Shown: positions 50,883 through 61,387 of the stretch, in pieces | Layout: the number at the start of each line of letters is the position of its first letter | Numbering within the stretch: position 1 is the first letter of the stretch | Source: Bittarella massiliensis (ex Durand et al. 2017) | Lineage (GTDB): Bacteria; Bacillota; Clostridia; Oscillospirales; Ruminococcaceae | NCBI RefSeq assembly: GCF_001486165.1 | Contig: NZ_LN908975.1 | Coordinates: forward strand, 1-64,000 | DNA: 64,000 bases | Direction of reading: 5' to 3' | The notes under the pieces: model-generated | Told to the model about the DNA's origin: nothing | The model's database searches: none | The model's input: the letters and a program-made list of their open reading frames with translations, nothing else | Translations under genes and position numbers: made by a program

Positions 50883-51559
50883 AATTTCCCCTGCAACTGC
50901 AGTACGAACTCACCCTGGACGACACCCGCAAGGTGTTCGACCTGGTCTACGGCAAGAAGGAGAAGCGGGGAAACATCATCCGCACCGTCTTCTTTTCGGT
51001 GATGGCCCTCATCTTTTTTTGCAGCATGATCTACGCCCTGGGCCAGTCGGCGGTGGCGGTGCACACCCTGGAAAACGGCACCGTCTCCCCCTATATCGAC
51101 TACTCCCACCTGGACTTCTCCAAGGTCAACTGGCAGATGGTGGGGATGTCCGCCCTGTTGATGGTCATCTGTATCCTGATGGCGGTCTTCTACAACATCT
51201 ACACCCGCCGCCGGCTGGAGAGCATTGTCAGGGACCGGCACGAGGCCATGCACGGGGGGATCGTCGTCCTGGGGCGGGAGAGCTTTCTCTTTCGCAGCGA
51301 CGACGGCAGGATCGAGGTCAACAAGGAGTACAAAAACCTCTACGAGGCCTATGAGGACGCCGACTTTTTCGCCCTCATCACCGGCGACCAGACCTGTGTC
51401 CCCATCCCCAAATCCAAGATGGAGACCGAACAGTTTGCCGAGCTCTCGAAGATCCTCTCCATCGACCTGAAGGAGTACTTCTTCAAAAACGGATACATGA
51501 ACACCGAGGTGGAGATGAAGACCATCTTCGGCGACTTTACGAGGCGGAAACTCAAGTAA
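50879..51559 (+). CDS. YcxB-like membrane protein, third of three
   Basis: A 226-residue protein, again with a short head (LQYELTLDDTRKVFDLVYG), two membrane segments (about 36-56 and 85-105) and a soluble C-terminal domain (GGIVVLGRESFLFRSDDGRIEV, YEAYEDADFFALIT). It overlaps the preceding gene (ATGA) and AAAGGAAC precedes it. Sequence identity to the other two is low; the relation is by architecture and position. Confidence 0.7.
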   Translation: MKFPLQLQYELTLDDTRKVFDLVYGKKEKRGNIIRTVFFSVMALIFFCSMIYALGQSAVAVHTLENGTVSPYIDYSHLDFSKVNWQMVGMSALLMVICILMAVFYNIYTRRRLESIVRDRHEAMHGGIVVLGRESFLFRSDDGRIEVNKEYKNLYEAYEDADFFALITGDQTCVPIPKSKMETEQFAELSKILSIDLKEYFFKNGYMNTEVEMKTIFGDFTRRKLK

Positions 51560-51619
51560 CAGGCCCTCAAGTTCCCCCGCCCACACCCGAAAACCCCAAT
51601 GAGGAGGCAAGAAACCATT

Positions 51620-54157
<2,538 letters not shown>

Positions 54158-54171
54158 CAGTTGTGAAAGAG

Positions 54172-54209
54172 AAAGAGGGAGCAGCCCGCAAGCTGTTCCC
54201 TCTTTTTTT
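54172..54209 (+). terminator. terminator of gyrA
   Basis: AGAGGGAGCAG ... CTGTTCCCTCT with one bulge, followed by a run of seven T, 15 bases after the stop codon. Confidence 0.85.
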
Positions 54210-54244
54210 GTTCATTCGATCAAAAGGCGACCGACCCTGCGGGG

Positions 54245-55243
54245 CTAGAGGGATCGCCTCTTTGCAAACTCCGCCAGGGCGTTTTGCAGCAGCAGCTCCA
54301 GCATCTGTGGATAGCTGTACCCCGCCCACTCAAAGCAGAGGGCGGTGCTGCCGTCGGCTCCCATGTAGCAGTCGGGAGAGAGCTCGATGAGCTTGAACCC
54401 GTCGGGGCCGATGCGGCCGTCCACCCGCATCACATCCACCTTGCCCAGGGCCTTAAAAAGGCGGGCGAACCGTTCCCTCATCTGCTCGGTGAGCAGATGG
54501 GTCCCCCGCACCATCTCCACCTTCCCCTGCTCCCCCTTCTTGGGCTCACAGCTGTAGATCTCGTGGGCTTGGTAGTCCTTTCCGTTTAAAATCAACAGGT
54601 CGGCCTCCAACACGTCGATGCGCTCCGGGGTGCCGGCGATGCTGGCGCAGATCTCCCGCCCCTCGATGTACTCCTCCACCAAAATGGGCTGCTGAAAGTG
54701 GGCGAGCAGCTCTCTGGCCAGCCGTTTGGCCCCCTCGTGGCTGTCCGTCAAACTCCGCCGGGTGATGCCGTTGGACCCCCCTTCGGCGTTGGGTTTGACC
54801 ACCAGCGGGCAGCGCAGGTCGTCGATTTGGGGCAGTTGGTCGGGCCCCTCCACCAACACCTCGCGGGCGCTGTCGATGCCGTACTTCCGGCAGAGCTGTT
54901 TGGTCAGGCTCTTGTCCTCGGTCAGCAGCTGCACATAGGGGTCGGCCCCCACATAGGGGATGCCGTAGGCCTCGCAGATGGAGCCCACATATCCCCGCCG
55001 ATTGCGGGAGCGCCGCCCCGACCAGACCGTAAAGACGATGTCGTCCTGGTGTTCGCGGATGTGCTCCATCAACTGGGCCGGATGGCTGTAGTGGACCACC
55101 GCGGGCGCCACCTCCCGCAGCCCGCCGTAGAGGGATTCAAAATACCCCTCGCTCACACACTCCAAATTGTCGCTGAACTGGGTCACCTCCCCGTAGGACT
55201 GCACCCGATCCGCCAGCAACACCACTCTTCTGTCCAATGGCAT
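54245..55243 (-). CDS. ATP-grasp ligase related to D-alanine--D-alanine ligase
   Basis: A 332-residue ATP-grasp enzyme. Visible motifs: VVKPNAEGGSNGI (phosphate loop), LVEEYIEGREI, and MRVDGRIGPDGFKLIELSPDC at the Mg-binding end. In true Ddl the last motif is E-x-N-T-x-P-G; here it is ELSPDC, with the metal-binding Asn missing and the DG pair changed. So it may join other amino or hydroxy acids. GGAGGAG precedes the ATG. It is divergent from an Asp/Glu racemase gene. Confidence 0.75.
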   Translation of the reverse strand: MPLDRRVVLLADRVQSYGEVTQFSDNLECVSEGYFESLYGGLREVAPAVVHYSHPAQLMEHIREHQDDIVFTVWSGRRSRNRRGYVGSICEAYGIPYVGADPYVQLLTEDKSLTKQLCRKYGIDSAREVLVEGPDQLPQIDDLRCPLVVKPNAEGGSNGITRRSLTDSHEGAKRLARELLAHFQQPILVEEYIEGREICASIAGTPERIDVLEADLLILNGKDYQAHEIYSCEPKKGEQGKVEMVRGTHLLTEQMRERFARLFKALGKVDVMRVDGRIGPDGFKLIELSPDCYMGADGSTALCFEWAGYSYPQMLELLLQNALAEFAKRRSL

Positions 55244-55288
55244 GTCTCCTCCTCCCAGCCACTTCTGTGACCGATGATTTCGCTTTGC

Positions 55289-55314
55289 ATTTACAATTTA
55301 TATATATTGTAAAT
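55289..55314. promoter_or_regulatory. inverted repeat between ligase and racemase genes
   Basis: ATTTACAAT-N8-ATTGTAAAT, perfect 9-bp arms in the AT-rich divergent intergenic region; a candidate operator or overlapping promoter element for both genes. Confidence 0.55.
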
Positions 55315-55390
55315 CAATTTATCTGGTAAACTAATAATAAAACGTGAATAGCTGATGAATCCGGGCTGCCTCTCCCCTCCCGAGGGGCCC

Positions 55391-55417
55391 AAAAACACCC
55401 TGGTTCAGGGTGTTTTT
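55391..55417 (+). terminator. orphan terminator in the racemase leader
   Basis: AAAAACACCCTG-GTT-CAGGGTGTTTTT, a perfect 12-bp stem followed by T-rich sequence. No plus-strand gene lies upstream that needs it (gyrA ends at its own terminator), so it would act as an attenuator of the racemase, whose start is 56 bases further on. Confidence 0.7.
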
Positions 55418-55472
55418 GCTTTTTGAGCAGAGCCAAGAAACCCGAACGAAAGCCGAGAAAGGAAGCAAAGAG

Positions 55473-56219
55473 ATGATGATTTTGGGAGTTGCAGGCGGCC
55501 TTGGCCCCCTGGCCACCGCCTGTTTTCTGCGCCGCTGTGTGGAGATGACCGACGCCGGGAGCGACCAGGAGCACCTGGAAATCGCCCTTCTCAACCGCCC
55601 GTCCACCCCCGACCGCACCGCCTATATCCTCGACCGCAGCCAGCCCGACCCCCTGCCCGCCCTCACCGCCGCAGTCAAGGCCCTGGAAGGGCTGGGGGCG
55701 GGGCAGATCGCCATCCCCTGTGTCACCGCCCACTACTTTTTGGCCCCCCTCCAACAGGTGGTGGGGGTGCCCATCCTCAATGCCCTAGAGGAAGCGGCCC
55801 TCTGTTTGCAGAGGGAGGGGGTGAGCAGGGTGGGCATCCTCGCCACCGAGGGGACCGTTCGCACCGGCCTCCTGCAAAACGCCCTCGCCCGCCGGGGGAT
55901 CGCGGCGGTGACGCCCGATCGGGTCAACCAGCGCAGGGTGACGGACATCATCTACCGCGACATCAAAGCGGGCCGCCCGGCCGATGCCGCCGCCTTTGCC
56001 CGGGTCAGCGACAGCCTATTGAAAAAGGGGTGCCAGTGTATTCTTTTGGGCTGCACCGAACTCTCTGTGGCCCGGGAAGGACTCCGCCTGGGCGGAGGGT
56101 ATCTGGATATCCTGGATGTGTTGGCCCGCGCCTCTGTTTTGTCCTGCGGCGCCCGCCTCAAACCCGCCTATAAAACGCTCATCAGTGTTCAAAGAGAAGA
56201 GACATTGCCCGCGATCTGA
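55473..56219 (+). CDS. aspartate/glutamate racemase family protein
   Basis: A 248-residue cofactor-independent racemase fold with both catalytic Cys: Cys83 in IPCVTAHYF and Cys194 in LGCTELSVA. N-terminal GGLGPLATACF matches aspartate racemases (GGMGPLAT). The usual Asn after the first Cys (PCNTAH) is Val here, so the substrate may differ. ATG at 55473 has AAAGGA nine bases upstream; a frame from 55410 begins inside the terminator hairpin. Confidence 0.85.
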   Translation: MMILGVAGGLGPLATACFLRRCVEMTDAGSDQEHLEIALLNRPSTPDRTAYILDRSQPDPLPALTAAVKALEGLGAGQIAIPCVTAHYFLAPLQQVVGVPILNALEEAALCLQREGVSRVGILATEGTVRTGLLQNALARRGIAAVTPDRVNQRRVTDIIYRDIKAGRPADAAAFARVSDSLLKKGCQCILLGCTELSVAREGLRLGGGYLDILDVLARASVLSCGARLKPAYKTLISVQREETLPAI

Positions 56220-56270
56220 GAAATATTTGTCAAAAGTCATTTTTCTCTGGATTTTTTGCGGAAAAAGAGG

Positions 56271-56308
56271 TATACTCATAAAGTAGTTGCGACTGTGTTG
56301 CAACTACT
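56271..56308 (+). promoter_or_regulatory. promoter and 27-bp palindrome of the permease-fur operon
   Basis: A -10 box TATACT (56271-56276) is followed at once by AGTAGTTGCGAC-TGT-GTTGCAACTACT (56282-56308): 12-bp arms, one mismatch, 3-bp centre. The palindrome covers the likely start of transcription, the position of a repressor site; the Fur-family gene of the operon is the obvious candidate. Confidence 0.7.
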
Positions 56309-56362
56309 ATTCTTTTGAAGTAGGCCGCGGCAGGGATTGCCGGTCGGCCGGGAGGTCCTCTT

Positions 56363-57253
56363 TTGTCTGCATTGCTGGAAACCCTTTTCGATATACTCCT
56401 CGACACCGCTATCGACGGCGTCAAGATGCTGCCCTTTCTCTTTGGGGCCTATCTGCTCATCGAGTACATGGAGCACCGGGCCAAAAACCTGCACCGGGCC
56501 CTGGGGGGGCCCTTTGGCGCGGTGGGGGGCGCCCTGCTGGGGCTGGTGCCCCAGTGCGGTTTTTCGGCCGCTGCCGCCAACCTCTACGCCCGGGGGCTCA
56601 TCACCACCGGCACCCTGTTGGCGGTCTTTATCTCCACCTCTGACGAGGCCATCCCCGTACTGCTGGCAAACCCCGGCAGCTTGGGGCTGATGGGGCAGTT
56701 GCTCCTCGCCAAGGCGCTGCTGGCAGTGGCGGTGGGGCTGATTGCCGACCTGTTCCTCCGCCGTGGGCGACGGGGGGAAAAGCCGGCCGCGCCGGCTGCC
56801 CACGAGGAGGAGCACCACCACCATCACCACGGCTGCGGCAGCTGTGACGCCTATCGGGGCCGCCATCCCCTGCTGCGGGCCGCAGCGGTGCACACCCTGC
56901 AGATTTTTGCCTTTGTCGTGGGCATCATGCTGGCCCTCAACCTGGCCATCGCCCTCATCGGCACCGAGAACCTCTCCCGGCTGCTGCTGCAAAACAGCCT
57001 TTGGCAGCCGGTGCTGGCGGCTTTCATCGGCGCCATCCCCAACTGCGCCTCCTCGGTCTTGCTGACCGAACTCTACCTCTCCGGCAGCCTTACCTTCGGC
57101 TCGGTGGTGGCGGGACTGACCACCGGCGCAGGGCTGGGACTGGTGGTCCTCTTTAAACAAAATCACAACAAGCGGCAAAACGCCCTCATCCTTGCGGCCC
57201 TGCTGGCCATCGGCATCGGCGCGGGAATTGCCCTGCAACTGTTGGGATACTAA
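56363..57253 (+). CDS. putative metal permease (ArsP_2 / putative manganese transporter family)
   Basis: A 296-residue membrane protein with about eight hydrophobic segments in two halves, each with a P-x-C-x-(F/A)-S motif (VPQCGFSAAAA and IPNCASSVLL). Between them a cytoplasmic or external loop carries EEEHHHHHHGCGSCD, a likely metal-binding stretch. This pattern fits the ArsP_2 family of putative heavy-metal or manganese transporters. TTG start at 56363 preceded by GGAGG. The next gene is a Fur-family regulator. Confidence 0.8.
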   Translation: MSALLETLFDILLDTAIDGVKMLPFLFGAYLLIEYMEHRAKNLHRALGGPFGAVGGALLGLVPQCGFSAAAANLYARGLITTGTLLAVFISTSDEAIPVLLANPGSLGLMGQLLLAKALLAVAVGLIADLFLRRGRRGEKPAAPAAHEEEHHHHHHGCGSCDAYRGRHPLLRAAAVHTLQIFAFVVGIMLALNLAIALIGTENLSRLLLQNSLWQPVLAAFIGAIPNCASSVLLTELYLSGSLTFGSVVAGLTTGAGLGLVVLFKQNHNKRQNALILAALLAIGIGAGIALQLLGY

Positions 57254-57295
57254 CGGAGTCAGACTGGCCGTTTTCAACCAAAGGGGTGTGGAATT

Positions 57296-57733
57296 GTGGA
57301 AAACCAGATGAGAGAAGAGGCCGCCGCCCTTCTGCGGCAGGGCGGGATGCGGATCACCCGCCAGCGCCAGCTGGTGCTGGCCGCCCTCCTGCAGGCAGGC
57401 GGACCCCTGACGGCCGAGGCGGTGGCCGAGTGCATCGGCGACCCGGCCGGCTGCAACCGCTCCACCGTCTACCGCACCCTGGCCGCCCTGGAGGAGCGGG
57501 GGCTGGTCTACCGCCGCCTGGGCGCCGACGGCAGCGCCCTCTACGCCCTGCGGCGGGAACACCACGGCCATACCCTGCGCTGCCTTGTCTGCGGGCAGAC
57601 GCTCTCCCTCGGCCAGTGCCCGCTGGAGGGGTTGGAGCGGGAGATCTACGAGACCACCGGATTTTTGGTGCAGGGCCACAGTTTGGAGTTTACCGGCGTC
57701 TGCGCCGGGTGCCGGGAAAAGACAAAAAAATAA
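57296..57733 (+). CDS. Fur-family transcriptional regulator
   Basis: A 145-residue metalloregulator: winged helix with MRITRQRQLVLAALL and CNRSTVYRTLAALEERGLV, dimer domain with metal ligands HHGH, CLVCG and GHSLEFTGVCAGC; the two CxxC pairs form the structural zinc site. Subtype (Fur, Zur, Mur or PerR) cannot be fixed from sequence alone. GTG start with AAAGGGG upstream. Cotranscribed with the permease, which it probably regulates through the palindrome at 56282-56308. Confidence 0.9.
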   Translation: MENQMREEAAALLRQGGMRITRQRQLVLAALLQAGGPLTAEAVAECIGDPAGCNRSTVYRTLAALEERGLVYRRLGADGSALYALRREHHGHTLRCLVCGQTLSLGQCPLEGLEREIYETTGFLVQGHSLEFTGVCAGCREKTKK

Positions 57734-57775
57734 AAAAAGGCCCCTGCCGGAACCAGTTTTCGGCAGGGGCCTTTT
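57733..57775. terminator. bidirectional terminator
   Basis: AAGGCCCCTGCCG ... CGGCAGGGGCCTT with A run before and T run after, between the convergent fur and hydroxyacid dehydrogenase genes. Confidence 0.88.
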
Positions 57776-57810
57776 GGATTTAAAAAATCATCTTATAGGA
57801 TCATCAGGTT

Positions 57811-58776
57811 TTACAGCCCGTTGACTACATTCTGTGGCTTTCCGGCCAAAAAGGCGCGCAGGTTTTGTCCCAACACCTCCATCAGTCGGCTGCGGGCGGC
57901 CTTGGTCGCCCAGGCGATGTGGGGGGTGATAAAGCAGTTGGGCGCAGTCAGCAGGGGGTTGTCGGCGGCGATCGGCTCCACCGAGGCCACGTCAAAGCCC
58001 GCTCCGGCCAGCCGGCCAGCCCGCAGGGCGTCGGCCACCGCCCCCTCGTCGCAGAGGGCGCCCCGGGCGGTGTTGAGGAGGATGGCCCCCTCCTTCATCC
58101 GGCGCAGGGCGTCGGCATCGATCAGACCCTGCGTCTCGTCCGTCAGCGGGCAGTGGAGGCTGAGCACATCGCTTGTCTGCAGCAGTTCGTCCAGGGTGCA
58201 AAAGGCCATCCCCTCCCCCAGCAGTTCGGGCCGCCGGGTGCGGGTGTAGATGCGCACCTCCATCCCAAAGGCGCGGGCGATGGCGGCCGCCGCCCGGCCG
58301 GTGCTGCCAAAGCCCACCACCCCGAAGGTCTTGCCGCAGAGCTCGACCTGGGGTTTTTTCCAGTAGGAGAAGGTCTTGCAGCCGGTCCACTCCCCCGCCT
58401 TGACCGACTCGTCGTGCAGCCCCACCCCGTTGGCGATTTCCAGCAGCAGGGCAAAGGTCATCTGCGCCACCGAGGGGGTGGAGTAGCTGGGCACGTTGCA
58501 GACAAAGATGCCCCGCCGCGCCGCCTCCGCAATGTCCACAATGTTGTAGCCGGTGGCCAGCAGGCCCACCATCTTCATAGAGGGGCAGGCCTCCATCACC
58601 TCGCGGGTGATCTCCACCTTGTTGGTAAAGACGATTTCGCAATCCCCGATCCGCTGGGCGGCCAGTTCCTGGGGGGTGCCGTCGTAAAGGGTGAACTCCT
58701 CCACCTGGGAGGAGACCCCCTCCCAGCTCAAGTCCCCCGGGTTGAGGGTATATCCGTCCAAAACCACCGCCTTCAC
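57811..58776 (-). CDS. D-2-hydroxyacid dehydrogenase
   Basis: A 321-residue NAD(P)-dependent oxidoreductase of the D-isomer 2-hydroxyacid family. Cofactor motif GVVGFGSTGRA; catalytic Arg in NTARGALCDE, Glu in VEPIAADNPLL, and His in TPHIAWAT. Closest in pattern to hydroxypyruvate/glycerate dehydrogenases. Overlaps the end of the patatin gene by four bases and so forms one unit with it. Confidence 0.93.
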   Translation of the reverse strand: MKAVVLDGYTLNPGDLSWEGVSSQVEEFTLYDGTPQELAAQRIGDCEIVFTNKVEITREVMEACPSMKMVGLLATGYNIVDIAEAARRGIFVCNVPSYSTPSVAQMTFALLLEIANGVGLHDESVKAGEWTGCKTFSYWKKPQVELCGKTFGVVGFGSTGRAAAAIARAFGMEVRIYTRTRRPELLGEGMAFCTLDELLQTSDVLSLHCPLTDETQGLIDADALRRMKEGAILLNTARGALCDEGAVADALRAGRLAGAGFDVASVEPIAADNPLLTAPNCFITPHIAWATKAARSRLMEVLGQNLRAFLAGKPQNVVNGL

Positions 58777-59645
58777 CGGGTCACCTCCTCGCTCTCCTCG
58801 TCCCCCCGCAGCAAAAACTGTTTGAGGGCCGGCAGGTTGTCCCGGGCGTCCTTCTGCCCCAGCTGGTAGAGGGCCTCCACCTGCTCGGGTTTGGCCCGCA
58901 CCCGTCCCATCTGGATGCTCTCGCTGGGGCGGAGCACAAAGGCCTTCCCCTGTCCCTCCAACTGGGCCAGAGCCGCCGTCTGGCCGTTATAGACCTGGGG
59001 GCGCTCCTTCACCGCGGCGACAAACTGGGGAAACTCCTTGTACACGCTCTTGATGGCGTGAAAGCTGTCCGGCTTTTTCTTTACATAGCCCTGGGGGCGG
59101 GTCAGCACCGCCACCACCCGGTCGTTCCCGTCCTCCAGCGCCCGCTGAAAGGGGATGGGGTCGGTGAGCCCGCCGTCCAGGTAGGCGGCCTTTTTCCAGA
59201 CCACCATCGGCGTCATCAGCGGCAGGGAGGAGGAGGCCCGCACCGGGGTGAGGAAGCGGTCCATCCCCTCCTTCTCAAAGTACTCGGTCATGCCGGTGTA
59301 GCAGTTGGTGGCGGTGGCGTAAAAGGTGGTGTGGTTTTGGTCAAAGGCGTCAAAATCAAAGGGCACCAGCTCGGTGGGCAGGGTGTGAAAGAGGTAGTCC
59401 ATGTTCATGAAACTGCCGTTTTTCATCAGCTGCCAGAAGCCGGCATACCGCTTGTCCAGGTACTTGGTGTTGATGGTGTACTGCCGCCCCTTCTGCCCCG
59501 AGAGGTAGGAGCAGGCGTTGCAGGCCCCCGCCGAGGAGCCGATGACGTAGGGGAAGGCGATCCCCTCCTCCAAAAAGACGTCCAGCACCCCCGCGGTGTA
59601 GGTCCCGCGGATGCCGCCGCCCTCCAATACAAGCGCTGTTTTCAA
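58773..59645 (-). CDS. patatin-like phospholipase
   Basis: A 290-residue cytoplasmic lipase-type protein. Oxyanion loop LEGGGIRG, nucleophile Ser38 in GSSAG, and catalytic Asp in YLDGGLTDPIPF are intact. TTG start at 59645, with GGGAGGG seven bases upstream. Patatin proteins hydrolyse acyl esters; substrate unknown. First gene of the pair with the hydroxyacid dehydrogenase. Confidence 0.9.
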   Translation of the reverse strand: MKTALVLEGGGIRGTYTAGVLDVFLEEGIAFPYVIGSSAGACNACSYLSGQKGRQYTINTKYLDKRYAGFWQLMKNGSFMNMDYLFHTLPTELVPFDFDAFDQNHTTFYATATNCYTGMTEYFEKEGMDRFLTPVRASSSLPLMTPMVVWKKAAYLDGGLTDPIPFQRALEDGNDRVVAVLTRPQGYVKKKPDSFHAIKSVYKEFPQFVAAVKERPQVYNGQTAALAQLEGQGKAFVLRPSESIQMGRVRAKPEQVEALYQLGQKDARDNLPALKQFLLRGDEESEEVTR

Positions 59646-59726
59646 TGGTTTTCCCTCCCTGTTCTGGTTTTGCCGGCGCCCTCTGCAAGGGGGCCGGTTT
59701 ATCTTGCTCGGTTGTTTTGGCTGTGG

Positions 59727-61127
59727 TCAGTCGGTCGTTTTCTCCTGTGTCAACTGTAGGCGGGTCTGCTCCATCTCCTGCCGGATCTTTCCAAACTGGG
59801 TCAAAAAGACGGTAATGGTGGTCACGGCCGCCAAAAAGTCGGCCACCGGCTCGGCGGTGAAGATGCCGTCGGTGCCGAAGAAGTGGGGCAGGATGTAGAT
59901 GAGGGGGATGAGGAGGATGATTTTGCGGAGAAGGGCCAAAAAAACGGAGATCTTTGCCTTCCCCAGGGCGATAAAGGCGTTTTGAAAGGCGCACTGAGCG
60001 CCCATGATGAACATTGCAAAGAAGAAGATGTCCATCGCCCCCACCGCTGTCTCGGTCAGGGCCGGGTCGCTGGTGAAGATAGCGGTAAAGGCGGTGGGCG
60101 CCAGGCGGATGGCCAGCCACATGGCGACGGCGTAGACCATGCACAGGCCGACGGAATAGCTCACCGCCTTTTTGACCCGGTCGGCATTGCCCGCCCCGTA
60201 GTTGTAGCCGATGATGGGCTGGGCCCCCTGGGTAAAGCCCATCAGGGGCATCAGCAGCACCTGCATCACCGAGGAGAGGATGGTCATGGCCCCCACGTAG
60301 AGGTCGTTGCCGTAGAGCTGTAAGTTGGAGTTGAAGGCAATCTGCACCAAACTCTCGGTGGACTGCATGATAAAGGGGGCCATCCCCAGGGCCAGCACCT
60401 GCCCTGAATGGGGGGTCCACAGCTTCAAGTTGGGCCGCTTGATTTTGAGGATGGTCTTTTTCGAGCAGAGGAAGGCGACGACCCAGACCGCCGACACCGC
60501 CTGGGAGAGGATGGTGGCCAGGGCCGCCCCCTGCACCCCCATCCCCAGCCCAAAGATGAAGATGGGGTCGAGGATGATGTTGAGCACCGCGCCGATGAGG
60601 ACGGTCACCATCCCGGTGCCGGCAAACCCCTGGGAGTTGATGAAGGCGTTCATCCCCAGACTGGTCTGTACAAAGAGGGTGCCCAGCAGGTAGATGGTCA
60701 GGTAGCTGTCGGCGTAGGGCAGGGTGTTCTCACTGGCGCCAAAGGCCAGCAGCATCGGCCGCTTGAAGAGAAGGAAGACCGCCGTCAGCACCAGCCCCAC
60801 CGCCACCAGCAGGGCCATGCAGTTGCCGAGGATGGACTCGGCCTCCTCCTTTTTCTCCGCCCCCAGGCGGATGCTGGTGAGGGGAGCGCCCCCCATCCCG
60901 ATGAGGGCGGCAAAGGCCGAGATGATCATGATGATGGGCATCGACACCCCGACCCCGGTGAGGGCGGCGGCCCCCACCCCCTCCATCCGGCCGATGTACA
61001 TCCGGTCGACGATGTTGTACAGGGCGTTGATGAGCTGGGCCGTGATGGCGGGAATGGACAGCTTTAGCACCAGTTTAAAGATGTTTCCGTTGGCAAATTG
61101 ACTCTGTTTTTCTGCGCTTGCTTCCAA
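59727..61127 (-). CDS. MATE family efflux transporter
   Basis: A 466-residue transporter with 12 membrane segments and the typical MATE opening IPAITAQLINALYNIVDRMYIG. MATE proteins export cationic drugs or toxins in exchange for Na+ or H+. TTG at 61127 is chosen because AAAGGAG precedes it and the fold starts there; a longer frame back to 61337 crosses the terminator of the next gene. Confidence 0.93.
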   Translation of the reverse strand: MEASAEKQSQFANGNIFKLVLKLSIPAITAQLINALYNIVDRMYIGRMEGVGAAALTGVGVSMPIIMIISAFAALIGMGGAPLTSIRLGAEKKEEAESILGNCMALLVAVGLVLTAVFLLFKRPMLLAFGASENTLPYADSYLTIYLLGTLFVQTSLGMNAFINSQGFAGTGMVTVLIGAVLNIILDPIFIFGLGMGVQGAALATILSQAVSAVWVVAFLCSKKTILKIKRPNLKLWTPHSGQVLALGMAPFIMQSTESLVQIAFNSNLQLYGNDLYVGAMTILSSVMQVLLMPLMGFTQGAQPIIGYNYGAGNADRVKKAVSYSVGLCMVYAVAMWLAIRLAPTAFTAIFTSDPALTETAVGAMDIFFFAMFIMGAQCAFQNAFIALGKAKISVFLALLRKIILLIPLIYILPHFFGTDGIFTAEPVADFLAAVTTITVFLTQFGKIRQEMEQTRLQLTQEKTTD

Positions 61128-61298
61128 ATTGGTCTCTCCTTTCGGGGGTCTCCCCCGGTCATTTTCTACCAATGAATATAGTATCACAACTGAACGGTTT
61201 TCGCCATCCAAAACGCCCCTCTTTTGTCGGGTCGCGGGCAGAGGGCGGCGGTTTGGCGCAGCCCTTCCCTTGCGGGCGAAACCGAAGGATAGACACAA

Positions 61299-61336
61299 AA
61301 AAAGAGGGCAAACGGCAAAAACCGACCCTCTTTTCA
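61299..61336 (-). terminator. terminator of the gene at 61388
   Basis: Minus-strand AAAAGAGGG ... CCCTCTTTTTTT with an inner CGGTTTTTGCCG helix. Confidence 0.8.
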
Positions 61337-61387
61337 ATACAAATAGTAATATTACACTTGATTTATACTAATATTGAGAACAAAGGC

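Noticed and set aside
55355-55426. 24-codon leader frame overlapping the orphan terminator
   Set aside because: No ribosome site and no run of codons for one amino acid, so a classic leader-peptide attenuator is not supported.
56309-56362. Possible yybP-ykoY (manganese) riboswitch before the permease
   Set aside because: The leader is too short and lacks the conserved loops; the palindrome at the promoter explains regulation better.
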